Both the position numbers and the translations under genes were made by a program. DNA of 35,018 bases, taken from assembly GCA_041583135.1 (NCBI GenBank), contig JBFHGJ010000058.1, positions 1 to 35,018 on the forward strand, written 5' to 3'. Source of the DNA: JABSOG01 sp041583135. GTDB taxonomy: Bacteria; Pseudomonadota; Gammaproteobacteria; Enterobacterales; Alteromonadaceae. This document shows positions 15,424-24,378 of the stretch, one piece after another. Position 1 is the first letter of the stretch; every line of letters starts with the position of its first letter. The notes beneath the pieces were generated by a model. The model saw nothing but the letters and a program-made list of their open reading frames with translations, had not been told where the DNA came from and ran no database searches.

Positions 15424-17427
15424 ATGAAAAAAACCATTCTTACCGCCCTATTGCTATGCCCTTTAAGTAGCCTAAGCTACGGCAAAGAAAGCGAAATTGA
15501 AGCTTATCTTAACGAATTTAGCGTCACCCAAGGCGGTCAGCTACAACTTTATGTGTCGAGTCACAATGCAATCTACGATTTGGCCATATATCGGGTCGGA
15601 CTGAACGATACCCTCGCGTTCAATCAGCGAGGTTTACATGGCTTTAAACAAACCTCCGCCAATCAATCATGGCAGCAAGGCGCCCAGTGGCGCTCACCAC
15701 TGACCATCGACATTCCAGCGCAATGGCCCTCGGGGCTTTATCAAATAGAGCTGCACGCAGGCACCGACCAATATCAACTCCAGTTTGTGGTTAAAGCGGC
15801 CAACCCCGGCGCGGCGGCAAAAATCTTATTGATTGACAACGCCACCACCAATATTGCCTATAACAACTGGGGCGGAAAATCCCTGTATGATCACAACTCA
15901 AACGAAGGCACTCGCGCCACAACAGTCTCGATGGCAAGACCCGGACAGCAAATCGGCACCGAGCAGCGGCTTAACTTCGTTCGCTGGGCCGATATGATGG
16001 GAATTACGGTTGAACATGCGTCAATGATGGACCTACAAAACGACCCTCAACTTCTGACACATTATCAAAGTATCGTCTTTGCCGGTCACGCCGAATACTG
16101 GAGTAAGGCAATGCGTCAGGCTTATGACGAGTATGTACTAGGCGGCGGTAACGCCTTAATTCTCAGTGGCAATACCATGTGGTGGCAGGTGCGTTTTGAG
16201 CAAAACAATATGATCTGCTATCGCATCGCCGAATTGGACCCTATGCGCAATATTGACGATAGCGTGGTCACCACCAACTTCTTCAAATCACCACTCAATC
16301 AGCCGGAAAACAGCTCTATCGGTGTCAGCTTTAGAAACGGCGGCTATATCAATTCAGGCCTTAAGCTTCCGGCATCAGACGGTTATGGCGGCTATCGCAT
16401 CGAGCACAGCGAACATCCCATTTATCAAGGCACAGGGCTGATAGACAAACAACAGCTCGGCAAGCAGGCGCAGATTGTCGGCAATGAAGCCGATGGCGCG
16501 CTTTTTACTATGGAGCAAAACCGCCCGGTTACCAAAGCCAATGACGGCACGCCGAGTAATTTCAAAGTTCTGGGTATCTCTGAGGCGACATACGGTCATG
16601 CCACCATGGGCACTTTTCAGATGAGTGACACCTCCGGCACAGTGATAAACATGGCATCCATCAATTGGACCAACGGCTTGGCGCCGAATGACGACAGTGC
16701 AGTGCGCGATCCCTTTGTCAGCAAAGTGACGCTCAACGCGCTGGCAATACTTGCCCCGGCAAGCGAAGCCAATTGCAGCAACGCCAATACCACAATAGAC
16801 AGTGACCATGACGGTTTAAACGATGTCTGCGACAACTGCGTGATGACCGCCAACGTCAATCAAACCGATAGTGATGGCGACGGCACCGGCGATAGTTGCG
16901 ATTATGACGATGACAACGATGGTTATCCTGATCTGGTCGATAACTACCCGAGCAACGCCCAAGAGCATGTTGATACCGATAACGATGGCATCGCCAATGG
17001 TATCGATCCCGACGATGACAACGACGGTATTGTCGATGAACTGGATGATGACAATGATAACGACGGTATTAAAGATGTTGATGATGCCCTGCCCTATGAT
17101 GCAAGCGAACATCAAGATAGCGACGGAGACCATATCGGCAACAACCTTGACAGCGACGACGACAATGACGGTATTGCAGATGTAGACGATGCCTTCCCAC
17201 TCAACGCTAAAGAGTGGTTAGATAGCGATGGCGACGGCACAGGCAACAACGCAGATGACGACGATGACAACGATGGGGTTGTAGACCAAGAGGATGATTA
17301 CCCGCTAGACTCGAGCCGCTCTGACGCGTCGGACTCAAATGCCGATAGCGGCGGCGCATTGGGCATGTGGTGTACTTTGCTATTGTTACTTGGCATCAAA
17401 CGAAGACAAAAACCAATGCTCTGGTGA
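15424..17427 (+). CDS. Secreted dimethylformamidase-beta-like protein with TSP3 repeats and GlyGly-CTERM tail
   Basis: The frame opens at 15412, but I prefer ATG 15424 because it yields a compact signal peptide (MKKTILTALLLCPLSSLSYG). Residue numbers here count from 15412. Residues about 30-445 resemble the large subunit of N,N-dimethylformamidase: an N-terminal beta domain (EFSVTQGG, LAIYRVG), then YNNWGGKSLYDHNS, FAGHAEYWSKAMRQAYDEYV and GGGNALILSGNTMWWQVRFE. TSP3 calcium-binding repeats fill about 462-640. The tail has Gly-Gly at 647-648, a hydrophobic stretch and KRRQK, the pattern of a GlyGly-CTERM signal cut by rhombosortase after type II secretion. The true substrate is unknown; the family name does not prove amidase activity. 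Confidence 0.85.
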   Translation: MKKTILTALLLCPLSSLSYGKESEIEAYLNEFSVTQGGQLQLYVSSHNAIYDLAIYRVGLNDTLAFNQRGLHGFKQTSANQSWQQGAQWRSPLTIDIPAQWPSGLYQIELHAGTDQYQLQFVVKAANPGAAAKILLIDNATTNIAYNNWGGKSLYDHNSNEGTRATTVSMARPGQQIGTEQRLNFVRWADMMGITVEHASMMDLQNDPQLLTHYQSIVFAGHAEYWSKAMRQAYDEYVLGGGNALILSGNTMWWQVRFEQNNMICYRIAELDPMRNIDDSVVTTNFFKSPLNQPENSSIGVSFRNGGYINSGLKLPASDGYGGYRIEHSEHPIYQGTGLIDKQQLGKQAQIVGNEADGALFTMEQNRPVTKANDGTPSNFKVLGISEATYGHATMGTFQMSDTSGTVINMASINWTNGLAPNDDSAVRDPFVSKVTLNALAILAPASEANCSNANTTIDSDHDGLNDVCDNCVMTANVNQTDSDGDGTGDSCDYDDDNDGYPDLVDNYPSNAQEHVDTDNDGIANGIDPDDDNDGIVDELDDDNDNDGIKDVDDALPYDASEHQDSDGDHIGNNLDSDDDNDGIADVDDAFPLNAKEWLDSDGDGTGNNADDDDDNDGVVDQEDDYPLDSSRSDASDSNADSGGALGMWCTLLLLLGIKRRQKPMLW

Positions 17428-17465
17428 GGCCACGGTAATTATCTTCCATTTGACATGAACACCAT

Positions 17466-17870
17466 TTAGCTTGGCAACCCATCCATCATTGGCACCTGCT
17501 CAAGATCTTGGTCCCAATCGGCACGACTGGCGACAAATAGGTGGGCATCGGGGGTCATGGCTATTGGCGAATCAAGTGCGCCTGCCGGAACGGCCAATAA
17601 CCCCTCCTGCTGCATCGTCGGCAATGCCGAGCCGCAATTAAGACAAAAGCTCCTAACATGTCTTGTCCCCGCCAGCTCATAGGTCTTCACTTTACTTTGG
17701 CCGCTTTGCCATGTGAGTTTAGCCCTTGTTGCAAACAAGTTCGCCGCGTGCGCCGAACCGGTATCTTTACGGCAATGGCGACAGTGACATAAGAAGAAGT
17801 GGTCAAACTCACCATACACGTCAAAATGCACCTCGCCACAAAGACAAGAGCCGCTGTATTTTGAACTCAT
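17466..17870 (-). CDS. GFA/CENP-V-family zinc-binding protein
   Basis: A 134-residue protein of the glutathione-dependent formaldehyde-activating enzyme / CENP-V family (Pfam GFA). Zinc ligands are visible as Cys9 and Cys11 (GSCLCGEV), Cys28, Cys30 and Cys33 (FLCHCRHCRKDTG) and Cys76 and Cys79 (SFCLNCGSALP). Most bacterial members have no proven substrate. GGAG lies 8 bases before the start. It converges with the TSP3/dimethylformamidase-like gene (38 bp between stops) and follows the diguanylate cyclase gene on the same strand by 69 bp. Confidence 0.9.
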   Translation of the reverse strand: MSSKYSGSCLCGEVHFDVYGEFDHFFLCHCRHCRKDTGSAHAANLFATRAKLTWQSGQSKVKTYELAGTRHVRSFCLNCGSALPTMQQEGLLAVPAGALDSPIAMTPDAHLFVASRADWDQDLEQVPMMDGLPS

Positions 17871-17939
17871 TAAATCAGCTCCAATGTTGAATGATTTTAA
17901 GCGCCCGATCAGGCTTATAATAAACCGATAGCCGACGTG

Positions 17940-20924
17940 CTAGACCGTGGCTATTTCGCCTAAGCTAAACAGGTAGCCGCTTTTACCTGAGCCTTTGACT
18001 TGATACATCAAGGTATCGGCCACTTTCATCAGCTCGGTGTCGTCAGTACCGTCATCGGGATAAATGGCAATACCGATACTGGCACTGATCTGGGCAGAGC
18101 AACGTGACAGCGGAAAAGGTTTTTTGATCACTTCCAACAACTTATCGCACACCTCTGCGGCCTCGGTAGATTCGTTGAGCTGGGTCACCAAAACCACAAA
18201 TTCATCACCGCCAAATCGAGCCACGGTATCAGAGCGACGTACAGCGTTGCGTAAACGTTCGGCCAACAGCACCAACAACTCATCACCGACATCATGACCA
18301 TAGTTATCATTGATGTCTTTAAAACCGTCTAAATCGATAAACAACAACGCCAATAGCTCCCGACTTCTGGCATGGGCAGAAATGGCAGTATTGAGCCTGT
18401 CTCTGAGCAATACGCGATTGGGCAGTTGTGTCAGCTCATCATGGGTGGCCATATGCTTCATTTTTTCTTCAATCGCTCGGCGCAAGTTGATCTCCGAGCT
18501 TAGGCGCCGGTTCCACATGATGATCAACAAAAAGATCACCACCACCAGCGCGCCAAACTGCAATACCTTGGCCGTTTCGATGCCGCTGGCTATCTTTATC
18601 TCAAACCAATTCTCTAAGATCTGTTTTTTCTCATCATCGGTGATGCTGTTGATCACCTTGTTGAGCACCTCTGCCAGCACCTGATAATCTTTGCGAATAC
18701 CAAAACGTTCCATCGCCGGTTCGACATCATCAACCAAAGAGAAATTCAAATCACGATATTTCCCTTCCCTGAGTTCACTGGCCAGCGCCACCATGCCATC
18801 GATAAAGGCATCGGCTTGTCCGTTACGCACTGCGGCAAAGCCAGAAGGGGCATCAGGCACAATTTGCAGTAGAATTTTAGGAAAGTGTTCATGAATAAAC
18901 GGGATCAACTGATAGCCTTTGACAATCGCCAAACGCTTACCGTCGAGTTGCGCAAGAGAGGTCACATCGGCCTTCCCACCGGGCGTGATCAACCCCCAAT
19001 GCTGTGGCCAATAGCCTTCGGTAAATACCGCAAAGCGTTCACGGTCGATGGTCTTCTCCATACTGGCAACCATATCGATTTCGGCATTTTCAAGGGCTTT
19101 TAACACATTCGCCCACTCATCGAACAGCTTCACTTCGATACTGACCTGCGCCCGCTTTTCGATGATGTGCATCAAATCACGAGTGACACCGACAAATTCA
19201 CCTTCGTCATCGACAAATTCAATCGGCGGCCAATTGCTCAAAGCGCCCAAGCGGATCACCGGATGACGCAACAACCAGCTCTTTTCTGCCTCGGTGTAAT
19301 GGATCTTGGTTCTCAAACTGTTGAAATACTGTGATTGCGGCGTTTCAATCCAGCGCTTTTCAATGGCCCGCAGCTCGTCTAAAGAGATCAATTCAAAACC
19401 GGCTTTGATCTGGCTCACCAGCGCTTTGTTGTCTTGTCTAACCAAAGAATAGAGCCGGGTTTCAAGCTGGAGGTTGTCAATGCTGGCAAACTTGGCGTGC
19501 AGGTTGTTCTTAAGCAGATATAAGTGGGCCACTTCACGTCCGGCAACAAAACCGTCGATATGCTTGGCCAGAGCGCTCTCAATCATCGCCTCAAGATTGT
19601 TGAACCGCACAAGGTTCAGCTGCGGAAAACGCTTCATCAGGCTGTCAATCGCAGGTTCGGTATTGAGCACACCCACCCGTTTTCGTGCAATGGATTCTTT
19701 ATTAAGTGGAATTTTGCCTTCTTCGACCGGGTAGTAAATCATCGAGTCATACGAATAAATATGATGGGCATGGGGAAAGACATCGGCATCTATCGACGCG
19801 TCGGCAAACCCGGCATGCATATCGGCTTTTTTGTTGACCAGATTCTGTAGCGACAACACCCGGTTATCAGCCAAAAACACCACTTTTTGCGAGGTTTTCT
19901 CCGACCATTTGCGCCAGATGTCCACCAACAAACCAATCGGCTCACCGGAGGCGGAAACCGACATAAAGGGTGCCATATCCACTTGAGTAGAAATCACTAA
20001 GGTATTGTCGGCAATACCGAAGCCCAACCACTTGCGCTCAAGAAACTGTAGCTCCTGCTCATCAAGCAGTTTAAGCCCATCTTGCAATCGTTGCGCCAGC
20101 GCCGCATTGCCTTTTTTAACGGCAAAGCTCATATCATAGACCTGATAGGTCAACTTTTTATACAACGGAAACTGTTTAGCCAACGCGGCAAAATCTTTGT
20201 GGCTCGGCATACCTCTGGCCAGCCCGGCAAACGCTTTTATTTCTCCTTTGGCGGCAGCTGCAAAAAGAGCCTGACGACTTTCGAACGATTTAAAGCGAAT
20301 ATTATCGACCTGCTCACTTAGCGTTGCCACATGACTCGACTCTGCGACCACGCCCACGACATAAGGCAACAGATCACGCACCTGACTGATGCCGCTGAGT
20401 TGTTGATGGACAAATATCGCCGCTTCAATCGGCACTATCGACTGGCCTAAGTCATATTTTTGCGCCCGCCCCGGTGTGATAGCCATACCGGCGTGAAAGT
20501 CCGCCTCACCGGATTCAACCATTTTGAGTGTCTGCTGCCAGCTATCCACCTTGAAATCGAGAATATAACCATTCTTTTTTGCCCAAAGCTTCCAGATATC
20601 GACCAATAAACCATCGGCCTTGCCACCGTCTGCGGCAAACTGATAGGGATAGGAGTCTTTGCCAACGGCGATGGTTAGCTTCGTCAGCGGCAGTGCTTCA
20701 TTAGAGCTGGATTGTGCCGATGCCATATTTGGCAACATCAGTAGCAGTGATAGGCATAACAACAAGGCAGAAAATTCAGCAACGGCACGTCGCCAACACG
20801 ACCGTTTGGGAGATAAAATAGCCCACAGCGCTGGTGCCGCGACATTTAACCTAATACCTAACAAATTAGCAAAAAAACGGTTCAACATGCCCCAGGGGTT
20901 ATTTTTAATGATAAGTTCTTCCAC
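17940..20924 (-). CDS. Membrane diguanylate cyclase with three tandem periplasmic solute-binding (SBP_bac_3) domains
   Basis: A 994-residue sensor from a GTG at 20924. The export signal lies unusually deep (about 46-70, cleavage after ASA), so the real start may be the ATG at 20888 or later. Three type-3 solute-binding domains follow: about 83-300 (LTIAVGKDSYPYQF), 305-535 (LVISTQVDMAPFM) and 550-775 (IRLGALSNWPPIEFVDDEG). One membrane helix (about 786-808) leads to a GGDEF domain (about 825-990). The active motif GGDEF is intact at 905-909, and RRSD at 896-899 fits the RxxD inhibitory site. It should make c-di-GMP in response to ligands such as amino acids; the ligands are unknown. No HAMP or PAS lies between helix and GGDEF. 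Confidence 0.93.
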   Translation of the reverse strand: MEELIIKNNPWGMLNRFFANLLGIRLNVAAPALWAILSPKRSCWRRAVAEFSALLLCLSLLLMLPNMASAQSSSNEALPLTKLTIAVGKDSYPYQFAADGGKADGLLVDIWKLWAKKNGYILDFKVDSWQQTLKMVESGEADFHAGMAITPGRAQKYDLGQSIVPIEAAIFVHQQLSGISQVRDLLPYVVGVVAESSHVATLSEQVDNIRFKSFESRQALFAAAAKGEIKAFAGLARGMPSHKDFAALAKQFPLYKKLTYQVYDMSFAVKKGNAALAQRLQDGLKLLDEQELQFLERKWLGFGIADNTLVISTQVDMAPFMSVSASGEPIGLLVDIWRKWSEKTSQKVVFLADNRVLSLQNLVNKKADMHAGFADASIDADVFPHAHHIYSYDSMIYYPVEEGKIPLNKESIARKRVGVLNTEPAIDSLMKRFPQLNLVRFNNLEAMIESALAKHIDGFVAGREVAHLYLLKNNLHAKFASIDNLQLETRLYSLVRQDNKALVSQIKAGFELISLDELRAIEKRWIETPQSQYFNSLRTKIHYTEAEKSWLLRHPVIRLGALSNWPPIEFVDDEGEFVGVTRDLMHIIEKRAQVSIEVKLFDEWANVLKALENAEIDMVASMEKTIDRERFAVFTEGYWPQHWGLITPGGKADVTSLAQLDGKRLAIVKGYQLIPFIHEHFPKILLQIVPDAPSGFAAVRNGQADAFIDGMVALASELREGKYRDLNFSLVDDVEPAMERFGIRKDYQVLAEVLNKVINSITDDEKKQILENWFEIKIASGIETAKVLQFGALVVVIFLLIIMWNRRLSSEINLRRAIEEKMKHMATHDELTQLPNRVLLRDRLNTAISAHARSRELLALLFIDLDGFKDINDNYGHDVGDELLVLLAERLRNAVRRSDTVARFGGDEFVVLVTQLNESTEAAEVCDKLLEVIKKPFPLSRCSAQISASIGIAIYPDDGTDDTELMKVADTLMYQVKGSGKSGYLFSLGEIATV

Positions 20925-21084
20925 TTAGCGTAGCATCTTTTGGCTATAGTGGAGGTAATTTTCAGGAAAAAATTGTTGATCCCCCAACAAATTACGGACA
21001 AGTAGCAACATTAATGGCATGACTGGGGCAATATATGCCATAATCGCCGACAATTTTTGCGTTAACTTGACTTTTAATTCTGCT

Positions 21085-21816
21085 ATGAGCCATCAAAAGG
21101 ACGATATCTACGCCACCGCTCAAGCCGCTGTTGCTGACTTTTGCTTTGACAAGTCGGTGGTCGAAGTATTTCCCGATATGATCCAACGTTCGGTGCCCGG
21201 TTACGCCACCATCATCAGCACCATCGGCGAACTGGCCAAACGTTTTTTTATCCCCGGCAGCAATATCTATGATCTCGGCTGCTCTTTAGGTGCGGCGACC
21301 TCCTCTATCAGACGAGCATTAGATACGCCCGACGGTCAAATCATTGCCGTAGACAACTCACCGGACATGGTAGAGCGCTGTAAAATTCATGTCAGCGCTT
21401 TTAAGTCGAAACTGCCGGTGACGGTTATCTTAGGCGATATTGCCGAGATTGAACTGAGTAACGCCTCTGTGGTGGTACTTAATTTTACCTTACAGTTTAT
21501 TGCACCGGACAAACGCCAAGCACTTATCGATAAGATCTACGCTGCCCTCAAACCCGGTGGCGTTTTACTGCTGTCGGAAAAGGTCAAAGGCGACGATGAG
21601 ATAAACGACGAGGTGTTGATTGACTTGCATCACCACTTCAAGCGAGTCAACGGCTATAGTGAGCTGGAGATCAGCCAAAAAAGAACGGCCCTTGAAAACG
21701 TAATGAAGCCCAACACCTTGGCGGAAAATATCGATTATTTGACCCAAGCCGGTTTTGCCCACAGCCAAACTTGGTATCAGTGTTTTAACTTCTGTTCGAT
21801 TTTTGCGGTGAAATAA
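21085..21816 (+). CDS. cmoA: Carboxy-S-adenosyl-L-methionine synthase CmoA
   Basis: About 243 residues. It converts prephenate and SAM to carboxy-SAM, the donor used by CmoB for wobble-uridine modification. The frame is open from 21019, but ATG 21085 gives MSHQKDDIY, which aligns with the MSHRDTLF start of E. coli CmoA, so I chose it. Family motifs are clear: EVFPDMIQRSVPGYATII, DLGCSLGAATSSIRRA (SAM loop), DNSPDMVERC, VVLNFTLQF and HHFKRANGYSELEISQKR-like text. A -10-like CATAAT at 21039-21044 lies between the two possible starts, which also argues against the upstream ATG. cmoB follows 5 bp later. Confidence 0.96.
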   Translation: MSHQKDDIYATAQAAVADFCFDKSVVEVFPDMIQRSVPGYATIISTIGELAKRFFIPGSNIYDLGCSLGAATSSIRRALDTPDGQIIAVDNSPDMVERCKIHVSAFKSKLPVTVILGDIAEIELSNASVVVLNFTLQFIAPDKRQALIDKIYAALKPGGVLLLSEKVKGDDEINDEVLIDLHHHFKRVNGYSELEISQKRTALENVMKPNTLAENIDYLTQAGFAHSQTWYQCFNFCSIFAVK

Positions 21817-21821
21817 CCAAG

Positions 21822-22790
21822 ATGCACTACTTCAACCAATTTTATGCCGCCATCGCGCAAAACGACCTAAGCCACTGGCTCGAAACCGTCCCCGGACAAC
21901 TTAAAGACTGGTATCAACAGTCGCTACATGGCGATTTCAGCAAATGGCTAAAAACCCTCAGCAATTTACCACAGACCGAGGTCAGTGAAATAAGCCTTGA
22001 CGACCGTGTCGCCTTTGGTCGTGCCAATGACATCAGCGAAGGTGAAGCCAAGCGTATCAGCGCCTTATTGCAACAGTTCAAACCATGGCGCAAGGGGCCG
22101 TTTTTCATTCACGATATACATATCGACACCGAATGGCGCTGCGATTTCAAATGGGACAGGCTCAAAGACCACATCAGTCCACTGCAAGACCGTTACGTTT
22201 TAGATATCGGCTGCGGCAGCGGCTACCATTTATGGCGTATGCTAGGTGAACAAGCCAAGTTTGTTGTCGGCATCGACCCATCGCAGCTGTTTATGGCGCA
22301 GTTTTGGGCGATTAAGCATTTTAACCCCGATCCCCGCGTCCACCTGTTGCCTTTAGGCGTCGAACAATTGCCGAACCTTAAGGCATTTGATACGGTATTT
22401 TCAATGGGTGTGCTCTATCATAGACGCTCGCCCATCGATTTTTTACAGCAGCTGAAAAACCAGCTGAAAAAAGGCGGAGAGTTGGTGCTTGAAACCCTAG
22501 TGGTTGAAGGCGATGAAACCACCGTTTTAATGCCCCATGACCGCTATGCGCAAATGCGCAACGTCTGGTTTATTCCAAGTGTTGCTGCGCTTAAGGTATG
22601 GATGAGCAAAGTCGGCTTTAGCAATATTCGATTGGTCAATCTCGATAAAACCCGTTTTGAAGAACAGCGCAAAACCGCTTGGATGGACACCGAATCGCTA
22701 GAGAACTTTTTGCACCCGGATGATCCGAGCAAGACGATAGAAGGTTATCCTGCGCCGTTGCGGGCCATTATACTGGCCGAAAACCCTTAA
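21822..22790 (+). CDS. cmoB: tRNA U34 carboxymethyltransferase CmoB
   Basis: A 322-residue SAM-fold enzyme that transfers the carboxymethyl group from carboxy-SAM to 5-hydroxyuridine at position 34 of several tRNAs, giving cmo5U. Recognisable family text includes NDLSHWLETVPGQL, PWRKGPFFIHDIHIDTEWR, LDIGCGSGYHLWRMLG, LPLGVEQLPNLKAFDTVFSM and GVLYHRRSP. Length is within one residue of E. coli CmoB. It begins 5 bp after cmoA, so the two are surely cotranscribed. Its stop abuts the next open frame. Confidence 0.98.
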   Translation: MHYFNQFYAAIAQNDLSHWLETVPGQLKDWYQQSLHGDFSKWLKTLSNLPQTEVSEISLDDRVAFGRANDISEGEAKRISALLQQFKPWRKGPFFIHDIHIDTEWRCDFKWDRLKDHISPLQDRYVLDIGCGSGYHLWRMLGEQAKFVVGIDPSQLFMAQFWAIKHFNPDPRVHLLPLGVEQLPNLKAFDTVFSMGVLYHRRSPIDFLQQLKNQLKKGGELVLETLVVEGDETTVLMPHDRYAQMRNVWFIPSVAALKVWMSKVGFSNIRLVNLDKTRFEEQRKTAWMDTESLENFLHPDDPSKTIEGYPAPLRAIILAENP

Positions 22791-22811
22791 ATGCCCAGAA
22801 GGTTGAACAAC

Positions 22812-23225
22812 ATGAACATCACAATAGAACAATTAAATACCCTGATGGCCGTATCAGCTAAAGACGCGATGAAATACATTGAGTCGATTCACGGCCTCCA
22901 TGTCGAAATGGACGAAAGTGCCTTGGTGACCATAGATACCGTACTGGCCAAATTGGCCACCGAACATGCCCAAACCCCGATGAAAAACGAACATGTCTTC
23001 ACCGTCACTTCTATTTTTGGTGCGCTAGCCGGTGAGATCTTCAAAAAGCATATCGGTGGTGAGTGGTTCCAAGACAGCTCCGATGAGAAGGCACCGTTTA
23101 TCGTACTTAACTATGCCGGTAAATCGTTCCCGTTTGCCTCGGTATGCTATCAAAAGCTGGTCAACAGCCCTGAGATCAGCGTCGCCAAATACTATGAGCT
23201 GGCAAAATCCGGTGCAACCAATTAG
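22812..23225 (+). CDS. Conserved-looking small cytoplasmic protein, function unknown
   Basis: About 137 residues. An in-frame ATG directly after the cmoB stop (22791) has no ribosome-binding site, while ATG 22812 is preceded by AAGG at good spacing, so I place the start at 22812. The protein is soluble, with no signal peptide or membrane segment. It has a helical N-terminal half (TIEQLNTLMAVSAKDAMKY) and a segment resembling DUF3806-like proteins (FGALAGEIFKKHIGGEWFQ, then NYAGKSFPFASVCYQKL). That resemblance is from memory and weak. It sits between cmoB and purM on the same strand, probably at the end of the cmo operon. Confidence 0.75.
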   Translation: MNITIEQLNTLMAVSAKDAMKYIESIHGLHVEMDESALVTIDTVLAKLATEHAQTPMKNEHVFTVTSIFGALAGEIFKKHIGGEWFQDSSDEKAPFIVLNYAGKSFPFASVCYQKLVNSPEISVAKYYELAKSGATN

Positions 23226-23330
23226 CGACTTGAGCTAGAGACAAGACATTTGACTTTTGCCACTGGCACAGAGTCTTTTTAAGGCGTAAAATAGCCGACT
23301 TTTAATCAACACATTTTTTGGAGTAATTGA

Positions 23331-24377
23331 GTGAGCGAGCAACAAACTTCCCTGAGCTATAAAGATGCAGGCGTTGACATCGATGCGGGCAACAGTTTGG
23401 TGGAAAACATCAAAAGTGTGGTGAAAAGAACCCATCGTCCAGAAGTCATGGGTGGTTTAGGTGGTTTCGGTGCCCTGTGTAAATTACCGACCGGCTACAA
23501 AGAGCCGGTGTTGGTTGCCGGTACTGACGGCGTTGGCACCAAGTTGCGTTTGGCTATCGACTTAAAACGCCACGACAGCGTTGGTATTGACTTAGTTGCC
23601 ATGTGCGTCAACGATTTAATAGTCCAAGGTGCCGAACCTCTGTTCTTCCTCGATTACTATGCTACCGGCAAACTTGAAGTCGATGTCGCCACCGATGTGG
23701 TCAAAGGCATTGGCGCTGGCTGTGAGTTATCGAACTGCGCCCTTATCGGCGGTGAAACCGCAGAAATGCCAGGCATGTACGAAGGCGGCGATTACGACTT
23801 GGCCGGTTTTTGCGTCGGTGTGGTCGAGCAAAGCAAAATTATCGACGGCAGCAAAGTGGCCACTGGCGACCAACTGATAGCCCTTGGTTCTTCAGGCCCT
23901 CACTCAAACGGTTACTCGCTCATCCGTAAAGTCATCGAAGTCTCTGGCGCCGACTTAAACGCCGACCTCGACGGTAAACCGTTGGCCGACCACTTACTCG
24001 CGCCGACTCGTATCTACGTCAAGCCGGTACTTGAATTACTCAAAAGTGTTGATGTACATGCCCTATCGCACATCACCGGCGGCGGCTTCTGGGAGAACAT
24101 CCCAAGGGTCTTGCCACAAAATGCCAAAGCGGTTATCGATGGCAGCAGCTGGCAATGGCCGAGCGTCTTTAATTACCTGCAAGAGAAAGGCAACATTACC
24201 ACCCACGAGATGTATCGTACCTTTAACTGTGGCGTTGGTATGATCTTGGTCGTACCACAAGATAAGCTGGCGCAAAGCTTGGCAATTTTGCAAGCCAACG
24301 GCGAACAGGCATGGCATATCGGTCATATCAGTGAAGCGGCAACCGGCGAAGAGCAGGTTGAGATCAGCGGACTGTAA
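23331..24377 (+). CDS. purM: Phosphoribosylformylglycinamidine cyclo-ligase (AIR synthetase)
   Basis: A 348-residue enzyme of de novo purine synthesis that closes the imidazole ring using ATP. It starts with GTG, backed by GGAG 8 bases upstream; the E. coli protein has the same TSLSYKDAGVDIDAGN opening. Conserved text includes GGLGGFGALC, GTDGVGTKLRLA, MCVNDLIVQGAEPLFFLDYYATGKL, GGETAEMPGMY and ALSHITGGGFWENIPRVLP. The 105-bp gap upstream shows no match I can see to the PurR operator. purN follows after one base. Confidence 0.98.
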   Translation: MSEQQTSLSYKDAGVDIDAGNSLVENIKSVVKRTHRPEVMGGLGGFGALCKLPTGYKEPVLVAGTDGVGTKLRLAIDLKRHDSVGIDLVAMCVNDLIVQGAEPLFFLDYYATGKLEVDVATDVVKGIGAGCELSNCALIGGETAEMPGMYEGGDYDLAGFCVGVVEQSKIIDGSKVATGDQLIALGSSGPHSNGYSLIRKVIEVSGADLNADLDGKPLADHLLAPTRIYVKPVLELLKSVDVHALSHITGGGFWENIPRVLPQNAKAVIDGSSWQWPSVFNYLQEKGNITTHEMYRTFNCGVGMILVVPQDKLAQSLAILQANGEQAWHIGHISEAATGEEQVEISGL

Positions 24378-24378
24378 T

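Noticed and set aside
15424..17870. A formamide/formaldehyde pathway formed by the dimethylformamidase-like protein and the GFA-family protein
   Set aside because: The genes are convergent rather than an operon, one product is exported and the other cytoplasmic, and neither substrate is known.
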